Below are positions 1-12,352 of a DNA stretch of 64,000 bases, piece by piece. The number at the start of each line of letters is the position of its first letter. The first letter of the stretch is position 1. Under the pieces are notes generated by a model. It was not told the DNA's origin and made no database searches. It saw nothing but the letters and a program-made list of their open reading frames with translations. The stretch is from assembly GCA_963931865.1 (NCBI GenBank), contig OZ007516.1:3218744-3282743 (forward strand). The letters run 5' to 3'. A program made the position numbers and the translations under genes. Source of the stretch: Axinella damicornis. Lineage: Eukaryota; Porifera; Demospongiae; Axinellida; Axinellidae.

Positions 1-133
1 ACATGTTGCAGTGTTAGCTAAGTGTGTGGGTGGGTGGGAAGGTGATCGTACGGACGAAGCTGTTACAGCTAGTACTTTACTGTTGGAAGGTCTTTAGCAC
101 TGTGTTGGGTGGTTCATGCGTAAGTGTATGGGC

Positions 134-464
134 CTAGTTTCGTAGGCGTGCCGCCTTTTCGGCGTTCGTGGAGGCCCTAAAATGGATTTGACTAGGCATA
201 TCACAGGAGTATATGCTTGGTAATTTGCTGCGCATCAAGGTAGCCAGATCTCCTTGTGCTATCTGCGTCCAGATTGACTGGACAAACGGTAATGATGCCT
301 TTGCTGGACATTCGTAGGCGAAGTGATTTTCTTTCTCGTGGGAGTCGGGAGGGCCCGTTTGCGCGCATACCGTTTGGTGGTATGTTTCCTTGTGTGTGGG
401 GGCGGAAGGTGTTGACAATATCGAACGTTGTGTGGGCGTTGTAACTGACAACCGTCACGCTCAT
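134..464 (-). pseudogene. Possible 3' end of a LINE-type reverse transcriptase ORF (fragment)
   Basis: An open frame on the minus strand (134-451) has a spacing like the cysteine/histidine tail of non-LTR retrotransposon polymerases: a Cys, an acidic stretch, then HFAYECP. An overlapping open frame reaches 464. No catalytic reverse transcriptase motif lies in the window, so only the tail could be present, running in from the left edge. The match rests on a general pattern, not on a specific family, and a chance ORF is possible. Confidence 0.28.
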
Positions 465-665
465 AATTTGTAACGCAATATTTTAGCAGATGTTCTTTAA
501 ATTAATGTCTGCTGCTGCAGCAAACTCCATTAGGCTATCAAGATTGAATCACCAACACAACAGCAAGTCCATAAAGCTTCTTTGGTTTGCACAAACACAA
601 GAACCTATATGTACCATGTATGTTCTGTAACATACACCAGGTCTCACTACTGGCTGGATTATTCG

Positions 666-698
666 AACCTCGTTCCCAGGTGCTCGGGAACAAGGCTA
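666..698. repeat. Short palindromic element (CCTCGTTCCCAGG family)
   Basis: An inverted repeat of about 14 bp per arm reads AACCTCGTTCCCAGG at the left and its near complement at the right. It is one of many copies in this window sharing this core. Confidence 0.7.
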
Positions 699-949
699 GG
701 ACTAATCCTGCATGCTCTTTAGACATTGTAGGCTTGCAAAGTGCACCAATGTACTTCCAACACATTGATTTTTGTTGTCCCTGAGGCTTGAGGGCCTAGG
801 GGTAGGTAACGTTACCACAATGGTGGTTATTGAGGGCCTGGAGAAGGCAAAAACCAGATCTCCCAGGACCGATGCTTCACATCCCCTCCGAAGATGCAGT
901 GTAAACGCCACACCTACTCATTTTTGGGGGTAGAGTTTAGTCGACTCGT

Positions 950-1027
950 GGAAGAAAATGGGACTTGAACCAGCAACCTTTCGATTAGCAGTCGAATGCT
1001 TTAACCACTCAGCCACCAGCCATCCCT
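950..1027 (-). repeat. tRNA-derived SINE head (tRNA-Ser-like)
   Basis: On the minus strand an A-box-like TGGCTGAGTGG (complement of 1005-1015) and a B-box-like GGTTCAAGTCC (complement of 961-971) are correctly spaced around an anticodon-like loop reading GCT. The variable arm is short for a real tRNA-Ser and the T-stem has mismatches, so this is better read as a SINE head or decayed tRNA than a functional tRNA gene. Confidence 0.55.
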
Positions 1028-1922
1028 AACACCTGACACACCCCAGATATATAGCAAACACTCTTAATCTGTCACCCCCTATTGCTTTTCTGAAAAACAA
1101 GGAAAAGAAAGTGTTTTGTGTACGTTGTTTGCAATAAAGTTTCCCTAAATGCCGTGCTCTGTTCGACTGTGTCGGCTTAGTTCTATTTCTTTCCTGTTTG
1201 AGATGACATCATTGCACAAGTTTTGTGTTTGTAACTCTCGTTCCTTCTGTGGGTACAGACGGGAAGTATGTTGGGAGGGTAATGCTCTTCAAGTGCGCAT
1301 ACACTCCAACCTGCTCCCCCAGGCTCACTCTACCATGCCATAAACGTCTGCCTAGTGGCCATGTTCTTCGTTATACTGCTGTTAAAGGGAAACTGAAACC
1401 CAAGGGTACCAAAGTGAGGTGGTTCACCATGTATACCCAATGGGGGCAGTTAGAGCCCAGTGGGAATGATATAAGGTACTTGGTATAATATGTTGCTATG
1501 CAACATGGCATGTGCATTATGCCCAAATGTTTCACTATAATTATACCAGGAATAGCTTTGAGTTGTAAACACACTCTGGTTAGGGCAACTGGTGGGACAA
1601 GCTTCCTTTGATGCCCCATGCCTTACTCTCACCTGTGAATATTATACTTTAGCGGACTTGATTGTGTCCACCAGCTCATCCCAATTAATGCACACGTACA
1701 TGATGTCACATATTGTTGGAGTGAGCAACGGTGGTCAGTGGGAAGACAAAAAACTGGCTTCACCACCAAGGCTAGTTTCAGCACAATAATAGCATCGGTA
1801 AGGTTGGATTAGATTATATACCGGATAATTTTTCTCCCACCAGACTGGATATAAACATGTAACGCATGCCAAGTACATAGTGGTGAAGCTGTGAGTAGTA
1901 TATGCAAAGCATACTCGGTAGC

Positions 1923-1999
1923 TAGCCTCATTCACAGGCCCCGCCCAGCTTTCGTCACTGCTGCAAGCTGTGAAATGCTGGGCGGAGCCTGGGAACATG
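1923..1999. repeat. Palindromic mini-element (GCCTCGTTCCCAGGC family)
   Basis: Imperfect hairpin of about 77 bp. The arms read TAGCCTCATTCACAGGC and GCCTGGGAACATGA, with an inner complementary pair (CCGCCCAGC and GCTGGGCGG). It is a longer member of the dispersed palindromic family. Confidence 0.7.
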
Positions 2000-3383
2000 A
2001 CTACTCTGTAGCCGGTCTTGTTAACTGATTAATGAACTCTAGTGCCGCTCACATGTTGCAATAATGATAAATCTGTTGCTGTGGCAATGGCACTCAAGAT
2101 CTATGTCAAATCAAGATTGGCAAATCCCAAGCAAAGGCAACACCTGCTTGTAGTGGATTTGTATATGTAATCACATCTACTTGAGCCCACTTTTGAACCC
2201 AAGTTGTAGTTGAGTGGCTTGTGTTGACGTTTTCATTCTTCGCTATCAGTTGCTTTGAATCCCCTTCATGTACTGACTTTGAAGAGCTTGAAGAGCAACC
2301 TTTGCTCACTTCTACCGAAGTACCTACAGTGTGTGTCATGGTTGGGAGGTGCAGAGTAGTGTGTCAACCAAGAGTCTGTCAATCTCTTTGTGCAGCTCTT
2401 CATCAGCAGGGAAGTTTAGGTTAGAAACTCTGTAATGTTAGCCTCGTTCCCAGGCCCGCACCGTTTTTGCTTGCACAAAGAACGCAGAGGGCCTGGTATC
2501 TTTCTTCATGTGTGTGACGTCAAGGGTAGAAAGGACTTAATTGCATGTGAGCACACTGGGGCTCAGAACAGCAAGAAGAGTTAAGGTACGAGGTAACTTA
2601 TCTAGCTAGCGGGGGGCGACTGTGCGTAGTTCGTTCAATAATGTGTTGAAACTTCACTTTTTCGTTCTCGTTCTTAATTTTTGCCATTTGTCGATTACAT
2701 CACGCTCACGTGAGGAAAGATACTAGGGGGATTGTGCCGTTGTGGTCAGCGTAAAATGAGCTTTCAAATGATCAATACCTAGCTTGCGCTACCTGCGGGG
2801 TGTAATTGTAATTGGATATTTTCCCGGAGATCCACTCTGTGTATGGGATCGAATCTCTGAGAAGAATATCACGTTACATATTGTATACAGGATTTGGAGA
2901 ATGGTCAGTTCCACCTCTCCTCAGAAGGGGGAAAGTCAAGGTCCATGTGCATGTGGCAGTTAGCAGTATTGTGCACATGATGCCACAGTATAGTGCACAA
3001 AGATATACAGCAAGTGTGCGGAAGGTGCAGAATTGTAGCAGTGTCTGATGCTAAAGGCTTGAGTGCAGTAGACGAGTCTGTATTCGCTAATATTCTTGGT
3101 GAGGCTGTGGTCCGACAATATACTCCTAGTAGTAACGTATTGTGGCCTATGAGTAATTCTCTTCGGGATGCATCAGAGGCACGAAGCAGCCGTCTCCCAC
3201 AGAGGGAGAAGTAGAACGACTTTGTATTACATCATACAGAACAACAGTGCACATGATCTTGTCCTACCCTGCCTCAACCTTGATTTTCCAATGTGGTCTG
3301 GGAATGAGACTGATTTGGGCAATTTTACCAACAAAATTACCTGCTTGGTTGTAGATTCTTCCACAAGGAAGTGCGGGAAGCAG

Positions 3384-3425
3384 TAACCTCGTTCCCAGGC
3401 CCGAGACGGCCTGGGAACGAGGCTA
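3384..3425. repeat. Palindromic mini-element
   Basis: Near-perfect 42-bp palindrome with about 17-bp arms and a short spacer; same core as the other copies. Confidence 0.8.
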
Positions 3426-3533
3426 GGGAAGCAGCTAATAACACGCCACTACAGTCTGGTAGCCTGATGCCAACGTTGCCTGCAAACCAGGAGAATTACT
3501 GCTAGCTGTAGTGCACACAGGCTAGCAGGAGGT

Positions 3534-3588
3534 TAGTCTCGTTCCCAGACCCTCAATATGCGTGGAAGGGGGTCTGGGCACGAGACTA
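3534..3588. repeat. Palindromic mini-element (TAGTCTCGTTCCCAGAC subtype)
   Basis: Hairpin whose arms start TAGTCTCGTTCCCAGAC and end GTCTGGGCACGAGACTA. The AGAC form of the arm tip is shared with copies at 9005, 42948 and 44547, suggesting a subfamily. Confidence 0.75.
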
Positions 3589-3837
3589 GCAGGAGGTTTA
3601 CCATCACATCTGAGTGTTAGCTAAACCTGATTAGCTGTGAAGTCAGACAACCATAGTACAACAATGTAATAAATCTCTTGGCACTCAGCATAGAGGAGGT
3701 AGCCATTGTTTTGGTAGCCTGCCTGTCCACCTTCCTAGCACCTGGTCTGCTTGGGGTTCCTAAGTGCGGAAGATGATCTCCCAGTGTTTGCTCTAGGTTA
3801 TGAATAGGTTGAATTCCACATACTTATGCACCAGTGG

Positions 3838-4500
3838 CAGCATTAGTATGATGACATCGCTACAGCATGGTGACATGATGACATCGCTACAGCATGGTGA
3901 CATCGCTACAGCATGGTGACATGATGACATCGCTACAGCATGGTGACATGTTGACATCGCTACAGCATGGTGACATGATGACATCGCTACAGCGTGGTGA
4001 CATCGCTACAGTATGGTAACATGATGACATCACTACAGCAGCTACAGCACGGTGACATCGCTACAGCACGGTGACATCGCTACAGTACGGTGACATCGCT
4101 ACAGTATGGTAACATGATGACATCGCTACAGCATGGTGACATCGCTACAGTATGGTAACATGATGACATCGCTACAGCAGCTACAGCACGGTGACATCGC
4201 TACAACATTAGTACGATGATGTCGCTACAGTATGGTGACATCACTACAACATAGTGACAGCATTAACATAATGACTTCGCTACAGCGTGGTGACATCGCT
4301 GCAGTATGGTGACATCGCTATAGTACGGTGACAGCATTAACATGATGACTTCGCTACAGCATGGTGACATCGCTGCAGTATGGTGACATCGCTATAGTAC
4401 GGTGACAGCATTAACATGATGACTTCGCTACAGCATGGTTACATCGCTACAGTTATAGTGACATTGCTACTGCATGGTGATATCGCTACAATAATACTCC
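3838..4500. repeat. Complex tandem repeat (GACATCGCTACAGCATGGT unit)
   Basis: About 650 bp of degenerate tandem copies of a roughly 19-bp unit, GACATCGCTACAGCATGGT, with insertions such as ATGAT and a higher-order block containing AGCATTAACATGATGACTT. The histidine- and cysteine-rich open frame on the minus strand here is a by-product of the repeat. Confidence 0.85.
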
Positions 4501-4679
4501 AGTGATGTCACCGTACAGTATTGCTTTAATGATGTCACCATGCTGTGTACTGTGCACACTCCAGTATGGTGACATCTGGATTGGTGACATCACTACGGTA
4601 TGGTGACACCTGTAAAGTATGTATGATTGCCAAATGGAATTCAAAGAATGCAATAGTACAGTATCTGGCATTGTCTGTT

Positions 4680-4733
4680 ACTAGCCTCATTCCCAGGCCT
4701 TCTCACCCTGGCCTTGTTCCCAGGCCTTCTCAC
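4680..4733. repeat. Direct duplication of a palindrome arm
   Basis: Two tandem copies of a 26-28 bp piece reading (A)CCT(C/T)(A/G)TTCCCAGGCCTTCTCACCCTG. They match one arm of the dispersed palindromic family, here arranged as direct rather than inverted copies. Confidence 0.6.
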
Positions 4734-5100
4734 CCTGATGTTTGTTGCTTGCAGTACTAACGCGGGGGAAGGCCTGGCAAAACTTGTCACATGCAGTGAC
4801 TTACGTGGACGTGTTGAGGCATGGCACATTCTTTCTGTACAGCTATGAGGTGGCTTTCTGGACCCGAGAAACGTTGCAAAGACTGCCTGATGTCGAATGC
4901 TCAGTGGCCCGTTGCTGCGATTGGTAGCACACTCACTTGCAGCTGTATACCGTGTACTCCGCCTGATACATTTTACCATGTGTGCGAGTTGCATGCTCGT
5001 ACCAGCATTCTGGCTCTCTCTGTGGTGCTCTCACCAACGTTATGTCATGAGAAACCAAATTGCCAAGGAAATCATGAATGTGCGATATGATTACATTAGC

Positions 5101-5521
5101 AGTATACTGAGCCCCTCCCCCAGGCCTCCTCCGGAGGAGGCCTGGGGGAGGGGCTCAGTAACCCTTCCCCAGGCCTCCTCCGGAGTACTGTCCCCTCCCC
5201 TGGGCCTCCTCCGGAGTACTGAGCCCCTCCCCCGGGCCTCCTCTGGGGTACTGAGCCCCTCCTCCAGGCCTCCACCGGAGTATTGAGCCCCTTCTCTGGA
5301 CCTCCTCTGGGGTACTGAGCCCCTCCCCCAGGCCTCCTCCGGGGTACTGAGCCCCTCCCCCAGGCCTCCTCCGGAGTACTGAGCCCCTCCCCCAGGCCTC
5401 CACCGGAGTATTGAGCCCCTTCTCTGGACCTCCTCCGGGGTACTGAGCCCCTCCCCCAGGCCTCCTCCGGGGTACTGAGCCCCTCCCCCAGGCCTCCTCC
5501 GGAGTACTGAGCCCCTCCTCC
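5101..5521. repeat. GC-rich 32-bp tandem array with an inverted first unit
   Basis: About 13 copies of a 32-bp unit containing ACTGAGCCCCTCCCCCAGGC and CTCCTCCGG. The first unit (about 5106-5156) is a head-to-head palindrome centred on CCTCCTCCGGAGGAGG, after which all units run in one direction. Because 32 is not a multiple of three, open frames across the array cycle through all phases and are not genes. Confidence 0.9.
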
Positions 5522-6933
5522 ATAAGAACCTCTTATAGTTCTAGGGCATTTCAATTAATTTGTGCACAGGAAGTGACATCAGTGGGAAATGCTCCTAACC
5601 ACTTGGCCAGTATGTATTGGCTGGGCTTAGCAACCATGTATTACTGTTTAGAATGTACATTCCTATAGTCAAGAGAAAAATAAAATCTTCTAATTAGACC
5701 TTGTGTGCCTACATGCCTTACTCACAATGCACTGATTCTGTCCCCCAGACGTCAACATGGCTGAGGCAGTCCCCACAGAGGGAGGCATGGTGTGTTGGGG
5801 CCAGTCACAATCTCTTAGGGCAGGTTCAGCTGCCCACCATGTTATTCAGTGGCCACCCCAAACAACACCTGCTAATTAAGCAGGGCCATCTTGTAGGAAA
5901 CAAAGTCATGGAGGTTGATTTTGTATAGGACTTGCCAACCCCAAACAATGCCCTCCCTAGCTACTGACTGGCTACCTCCCCCATGCCATGTAAGGTCTTG
6001 TAACTTTGTTTAGAACTCAACTTGTGTCATGTGCACTGACTAAACATTTCTACATTGAAACCTTATTGAGCTAGCCATATTTACAACCACCAGACTGTGA
6101 CTTTGATACAAACCTTTAAGCCGCTCAGCCAGTCACATAATCTTTACATGTTGCTAGGACTCTGTAGTGCTAAAGGGTGTATTGGCACCTAGCTGGATTG
6201 TATTATACGTGTTTACTTGAAGGTCGATTGTTTCTTGAAAACCTGCTGTGTGTTGTTAGGTTGCTATAGGTGGGTCATCTGCCGCCCCCACACACAGCCC
6301 TGGCCCATATACACTCGTGACCTTGTTGAGTGACCTTCTGAGTGTGTGTTGGCAGGTGGGCACCTTTCTGAGGCCAGACCAGTGCTCTGTCCAGCATTCA
6401 CCAGAGCTCTGTGTGTCTAGCTGACAGCCCACCGCCCCCACACACCCCGGTAGTCAACAGTGAAATTGGAGTGAGAATCTCAGGAATTTGGTTTAGAAAC
6501 GATCACTGTGTTGTTGCACTGGCTATGTTGTGGGTGTGTGGGTGATTTTTTGGTGTTTGTTGTTTTGTTGTTGGTGTTTGTTGTGGGCGGAGCTTCTTGT
6601 TGTTAGCTGTACATCCTGATGAACTGTATTGTGGATGCTCCCCCCCCCTCCCCGCTTCATTATTCCCACTGTTCCGAGCTCCTACCCAGTGATGATTCTG
6701 TCATTGTCGTAACTATATTTGTTAAGTCACTTGAAGTGGGTAAATTGCTGTTTGTTGTGGACTAGGATAAGTTGTGATGTGGGTAAATTTACTGAAGTCC
6801 ATTTTGTTGTAGGTGGATTTGTTGTAGTTAGTCTCTTTTACATCACTGCTAGCACAACCATCTCCCGCCTCTTCTTGACAACTTTATCTCCGTGCACACA
6901 CACCCACAACCCCATCACCCCCTCACAGAACAA

Positions 6934-9900
6934 ATGGATGACGAGGAAGAAGAACAGATGGATCAAACGATCCATAGTCATGCCTCCAACCGCACACCTG
7001 TCATTGTATCTGTGTCTGTGCAAGGTGAGGTGGGGAGGGAGAAGGAGTGAGAGATGAGGGAGGGAGGGGAGGAAGGAGGGAGGGGAGAGAGAGAGGAGGG
7101 AGGGAGGGAGGGAGGGGAGAGGGGAGGAACAGAGTGGAGAGGGAAGAAATGGGGAGGAATAGAGAAAAGAGAAAGAGGAGGAAATAGTTTGGTGGTGATA
7201 GCTAGTCTAAGACCATGGATCTGAGAATGCAGGAGGAATTTCCCATGAGAATCTGAGTCATATTTTCCAAGAAACAAGAATCTTTGTTTACTCATCCACC
7301 CACACACACATCACACACACACATACACACACACACACACAAACACACGCACACGTCATAGTACATTTTCAAGTTGTTGCTAAGGTTTGAATCCTGCATA
7401 AATTAATTTACCAGTTAGTTGCATGTATGCACAGTATGTGTGGTGAATTCCCAGGTGGCCACATGCCTTGTAAGTTAAATTGTTTCCTCTCAGACCAAAC
7501 TCCCTATTACCACCCACACATACACACGTACACACCCGGAACATGCATACGCTCAAAGACTCCAATGCCATTGGTTGGGTAAAGTGTACAAACCTTACAA
7601 GCTTGTTGCACCTATCACATCTACCGCCCACACTCACTCTATCTGGTATAATCTCCTGAGTCCTTGGGATGGACCAAAGGTTGGCCAGCTGCTGCTACTA
7701 CGAAGCAACTGCGCCACATTGGGTGCCGCGTTAACCAAGAATGAAACGCTATTGTAATCATAGGGCGGCAGTACGGGTCACCGGATTTGAAGAATTGGAC
7801 GGTATGCAGTGAGCATGCATGGCCAGGCTGGAGTGCCATGGTGGGCGGCTGAAGTCGGATATCTTCTTATGTTGTACTCTGACCTTTCTAAGCTGCTTCA
7901 CAGCCCAGTACACAAGCTGGGATACCTCTGTTTAAGCTACCTGTCCAAACGCACAAGGCTACAACTACTTCTGACACTTCGCCATCTTCTCCACGGAGCC
8001 AGCAGTGTATTCACAAGCAATGGCACTTTCCCAGCTGCCCACTCAAAGCAAATGTGGATTCATAGCTGGCGAAGAATGCACAAATACAAGTACAAGTCCC
8101 GCCCAGACACAGAAATCAGATTTTTTTCATCAATGAATAGCAGTTGTCATTGGTGTGTGGGGGCGGTGAGGTTGCTTAATTATACACCCTACATACAGGT
8201 ACATGTTTGTTGCTAATGTACCGTATAGCGGGTTATTTTCGTGGGGTGCCAATTTTCGTTATTTTCGTGACTCATCGGCAAGTCACGAAATTTTCCACCC
8301 ACGAAATTTTCAACCCATAATCGCGCTGTGCAACACGTAGCTAGGTGGCGTCGTTTAAGTACACTGTACGTACGGCTCTTTGTAGCTGTACCTGCGTGAC
8401 TGCATCCCGTTGACAGTGTCCTTGATTGACAGGATCCTCCACCAGCTGTCCCTCGCGTTGTGATTGAGATGACTGGACGCCGGATGTCCGCGGCCCCGGC
8501 GACGAAAAACGAGGCTAGTAACTCACAGCGATCAATAGGCCTACGGTTGCCATTCTCGCGTTAGCATGGTAGTTCTTCTCCAACACCGGGCCTCGCACAC
8601 GTCTTTTACTGACGAAGTAGTGTCGCATTCACGCTGTACAGTGAAGCGCAATGTCGTTGAAACTGTACTTCGGCCATCCAGCCACGTGTACTAATTTTCA
8701 TATACGTCATCGATATCCGCGCCGATATATATATAGCGCGAACGCGGGTACGTGCCACGAAAATTAGAACCACGAAAATTAATTCCGACGACCGTATCCA
8801 GCATTTCACGAAATTTCCACCCACGAAAATAACCCGCTATACGGTATGTTATATGTCCGAGTTTCAGTCTCATCACTGATTTCCCTATGTCTTGCCGTGG
8901 TTGATGTGGTGTAGGCTACATGTGTATATAGACCTCAGTCAAATGCCAACTGATTCTCACTGCTGGACTGAACTGGAACTTGGACTTGCTGACCCAAGCA
9001 ACGGTAATCTCGTGCCCAGACCCCCTCGCGTATTGAGGGTCTGGGAACGAGATTACCAGAGGGGATAGGAACAAGATTACCAGAGGGGATATCCCCCTAA
9101 GATTTCAGACCAGGAGGTATAGTGGTACTTCCTGCTAACACCTGACAATTTTAACTGGCAATGTCTGGTATATGGCTTCAGAATCAATCTCAGAAACTCA
9201 TAAAATGTGTCTGAAACCTTTATTTCTGTGATGCATTTCGTACTTAATTGGCTGCTCTCTGTTTGAAGGCGGCCTGTAACATGTAGTTGCCATGGCAACA
9301 GCCAATGGTAGTGGAGTGAGTGGGAGAAGAAACTTGTGGGTCTATGGTTGCCATGACAACAGTATCAGATCATGTGGGTGAGTGGCAGTGTGGGTCATCC
9401 TTGATGTATTATTACCATGGCAACAGCCTATCAGAGTGAAGTGTGTGGGAGTAGAAATCCAGAATCTCTCAGCAAGGCTTCTCTCACCATGCGTGATTGG
9501 CTGGAGTGTAACCTGACAGGTGCTATGAGGTTGGCGGTGAATGGTCTCAAGGGATGGCACTGGCTAGCATATACCATCATCAGTGTAGTCTGTCAACGAT
9601 GCCATTGCTGCGTGCTCAGGCTCACCCCACGATGCCTGTACCATCATCAGTGTAGTCTGTCAACGGTGCCATTGCTGCGTGCTCAGGCTCACCCCACAAT
9701 GCCTGTACCATCATCAGTGTAGTCTGTCAACGGTTCCATTGCTGCTCAGGCTCACCCGACGATGCCTGTACCATCATCAGTGTAGTCTGTCAACGGTGCC
9801 ATTGCTGCGTGCTCAGGCTCACCCCACGATGCCTGTACGATCATCAGTGTAGTCTGTCAACGGTGCCATTGCTGCTCAGGCTCACCCCACGATGCCTGTA

Positions 9901-12294
9901 CCATCATCAGTGTAGTCTGTCAATGGTGCCATTGCTGTGTGCTCAGGCTCACCCCACAATGCCTGTACCATCATCAGTGTAGTCTGTCAACGGTGCCATT
10001 GCTGCGTGCTCAGGCTCACCCCTCGATGCCTGTACCATCATCAGTGTAGTCTGTCAACGGTGCCATTGCTGTGTGCTCAGGCTCACTCCACGATGCCTGT
10101 ACCATCATCAGTGTAGTCTGTCAACGGTGCCATTGCTGTGTGCTCAGGCTCACCCCACGATGCCTGTACCATCATCAGTGTAGTCTGTCAACGGTGCCAT
10201 TGCTGTGTGCTCAGGCTCACCCCACGATGCCTGTACCATCATCAGTGTAGTCTGTCAACGGTGCCATTGCTGCTTAGGCTCACCCCACGATGCCTGTACC
10301 ATCATCAGTGTAGTCTGTCAACGGTGCCATTGCTGCTCAGGCTCACCCCACGATGCCTGTACGATCATCAGTGTAGTCTGTCAACGGTGCCATTGCTGTG
10401 TGCTCAGGCTCACCCCACAATGCCTGTACCATCATCAGTGTAGTCTGTCAACGGTGCCATTGCTGCTCAGGCTCACCCCACGATGCCTGTACCATCATCA
10501 GTGTAGTCTGTCAACGGTGCCATTGCTGTGTGCTCAGGCTCACCCCACGATGCCTGTACGATCATCAGTGTAGTCTGTCAACGGTTCCATTGCTGTGTGC
10601 TCAGGCTCACCCCACGATGCCTGTACCATCATCAGTGTAGTCTGTCAACGGTGCCATTGCTGTGTGCTCAGGCTCACCCCACGATGCCTGTACCATCATC
10701 AGTGTAGTCTGTCAACGGTGCCATTGCTGTGTGCTCAGGCTCACTCCACGATGCCTGTACCATCATCAGTGTAGTCTGTCAACGGTGCCATTGCTGTGTG
10801 CTCAGGCTCACTCCACGATGCCTGTACCATCATCAGTGTAGTCTGTCAACGGTGCCATTGCTGTGTGCTCAGGCTCACCCCACGATGCCTGTACCATCAT
10901 CAGTGTAGTCTGTCAACGGTGCCATTGCTGCGTGCTCAGGCTCACCCCACGATGCCTGTACCATCATCAGTGTAGTCTGTCAACGGTTCCATTGCTGTGT
11001 GCTCAGGCTCACCCCACGATGCCTGTACCATCATCAGTGTAGTCTGTCAACGGTGCCATTGCTGTGTGCTCAGGCTCACCCCTCGATGCCTGTACCATCA
11101 TCAGTGTAGTCTGTCAACGGTGCCATTGCTGTGTGCTCAGGCTCACCCCACGATGCCTGTACCATCATCAGTGTAGTCTGTCAACGGTGCCATTGCTGTG
11201 TGCTCAGGCTCACCCCACAATGCCTGTACCATCATCAGTGTAGTCTGTCAACGGTGCCATTGCTGCTCAGGCTCACCCCACGATGCCTGTACCATCATCA
11301 GTGTAGTCTGTCAACGGTGCCATTGCTGTGTGCTCAGGCTCACCCCACAATGCCTGTACCATCATCAGTGTAGTCTGTCAACGGTGCCATTGCTGCTCAG
11401 GCTCACCCCACGATGCCTGTACCATCATCAGTGTAGTCTGTCAACGGTGCCATTGCTGTGTGCTCAGGCTCACCCCACAATGCCTGTACCATCATCAGTG
11501 TAGTCTGTCAACGGTGCCATTGCTGCTCAGGCTCACCCCACGATGCCTGTACCATCATCAGTGTAGTCTGTCAACGGTGCCATTGCTGTGTGCTCAGGCT
11601 CACCCCACGATGCCTGTACGATCATCAGTGTAGTCTGTCAACGGTGCCATTGCTGCGTGCTCAGGGTCACTCCACGATGCCTGTACCATCATCAGTGTAG
11701 TCTGTCAACGGTGCCATTGCTGTGTGCTCAGGCTCACCCCACAATGCCTGTACGATCATCAGTGTAGTCTGTCAACGGTTCCATTGCTGTGTGCTCAGGC
11801 TCACCCTGGCACAGCGTACTGATGAGATTTTTTTTGACTGGTGCTGCACGTCATGTGGACTTGGCCTACATGTATGTAATTCAAGAGTGACCTCGAGGGC
11901 CGTAAACTACTTATGACTACAAATGAGTAGTAATTGCGTAAGCACTTTCATTGGTCAGTTCTTAGCTTAGTGTGTGATTTCTTGCTTCATTCCACGTCGT
12001 CTCTCTCACCACAGGTAGCGCAGACTCGGACTCATCCTCCTCCACACAGTAAGCCTGTTCCCACAACCCCCACTCCATTTTACCCATGTTCCCATCTTGG
12101 GTCTCGTCCCACATACAGCATACCATGCATGACATATCCAAAGTTGCCACCCCATGTCTCATTCCCATGGTTTAGTGTTCCAACGTCTCCATTCCCAGTT
12201 CTCCAGCCCCCAGTCCGTCCTTCCAAGTGCCAGTGGACATGAACACGCAGAGGATGCTGGCCAACAGACTTCAAGTGCGGCAGACATGTAAGCA

Positions 12295-12352
<58 letters not shown>

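Larger units (their letters stand above)
466..6928. other. Gene-poor region upstream of the deacetylase gene
   Basis: I see no convincing coding exon here. The stretch holds small palindromes, a tRNA-derived SINE and two tandem arrays, all listed separately. The open frames present are short, lack recognisable motifs and are not flanked by paired splice signals. Because the first coding exon of the downstream deacetylase follows a good acceptor (AG at 6927-6928), at least one 5' non-coding exon and the promoter probably lie in this region, but I cannot place them. Confidence 0.5.
7025..12014. other. Deacetylase intron 1 (5 kb), filled with repeats
   Basis: Bounded by a GTGAGG donor at 7025 and an ACAG acceptor ending at 12014. 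It contains a GGGA-rich tract (7030-7160), a CA-rich stretch (7300-7350), a TIR element (8221-8844), a palindrome (9005-9057) and a 67-bp satellite (9570-11806). A 135-codon open frame at 7809-8216 has no recognisable features. I see no nested gene. Confidence 0.7.

Noticed and set aside
5096..5554. Gly/Pro/Arg-rich minus-strand open frames
   Set aside because: They are products of the 32-bp GC-rich array.
7809..8216. 135-aa plus-strand open frame in deacetylase intron 1
   Set aside because: No recognisable domain, no supporting splice or promoter signals, within an otherwise repetitive intron.
9570..11806. CRISPR-like array
   Set aside because: There are no unique spacers: the whole 67-bp unit repeats, and the genome is eukaryotic.
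9417..11916. Multiple Cys-rich plus-strand open frames
   Set aside because: They are translations of the 67-bp satellite in rotating phase.
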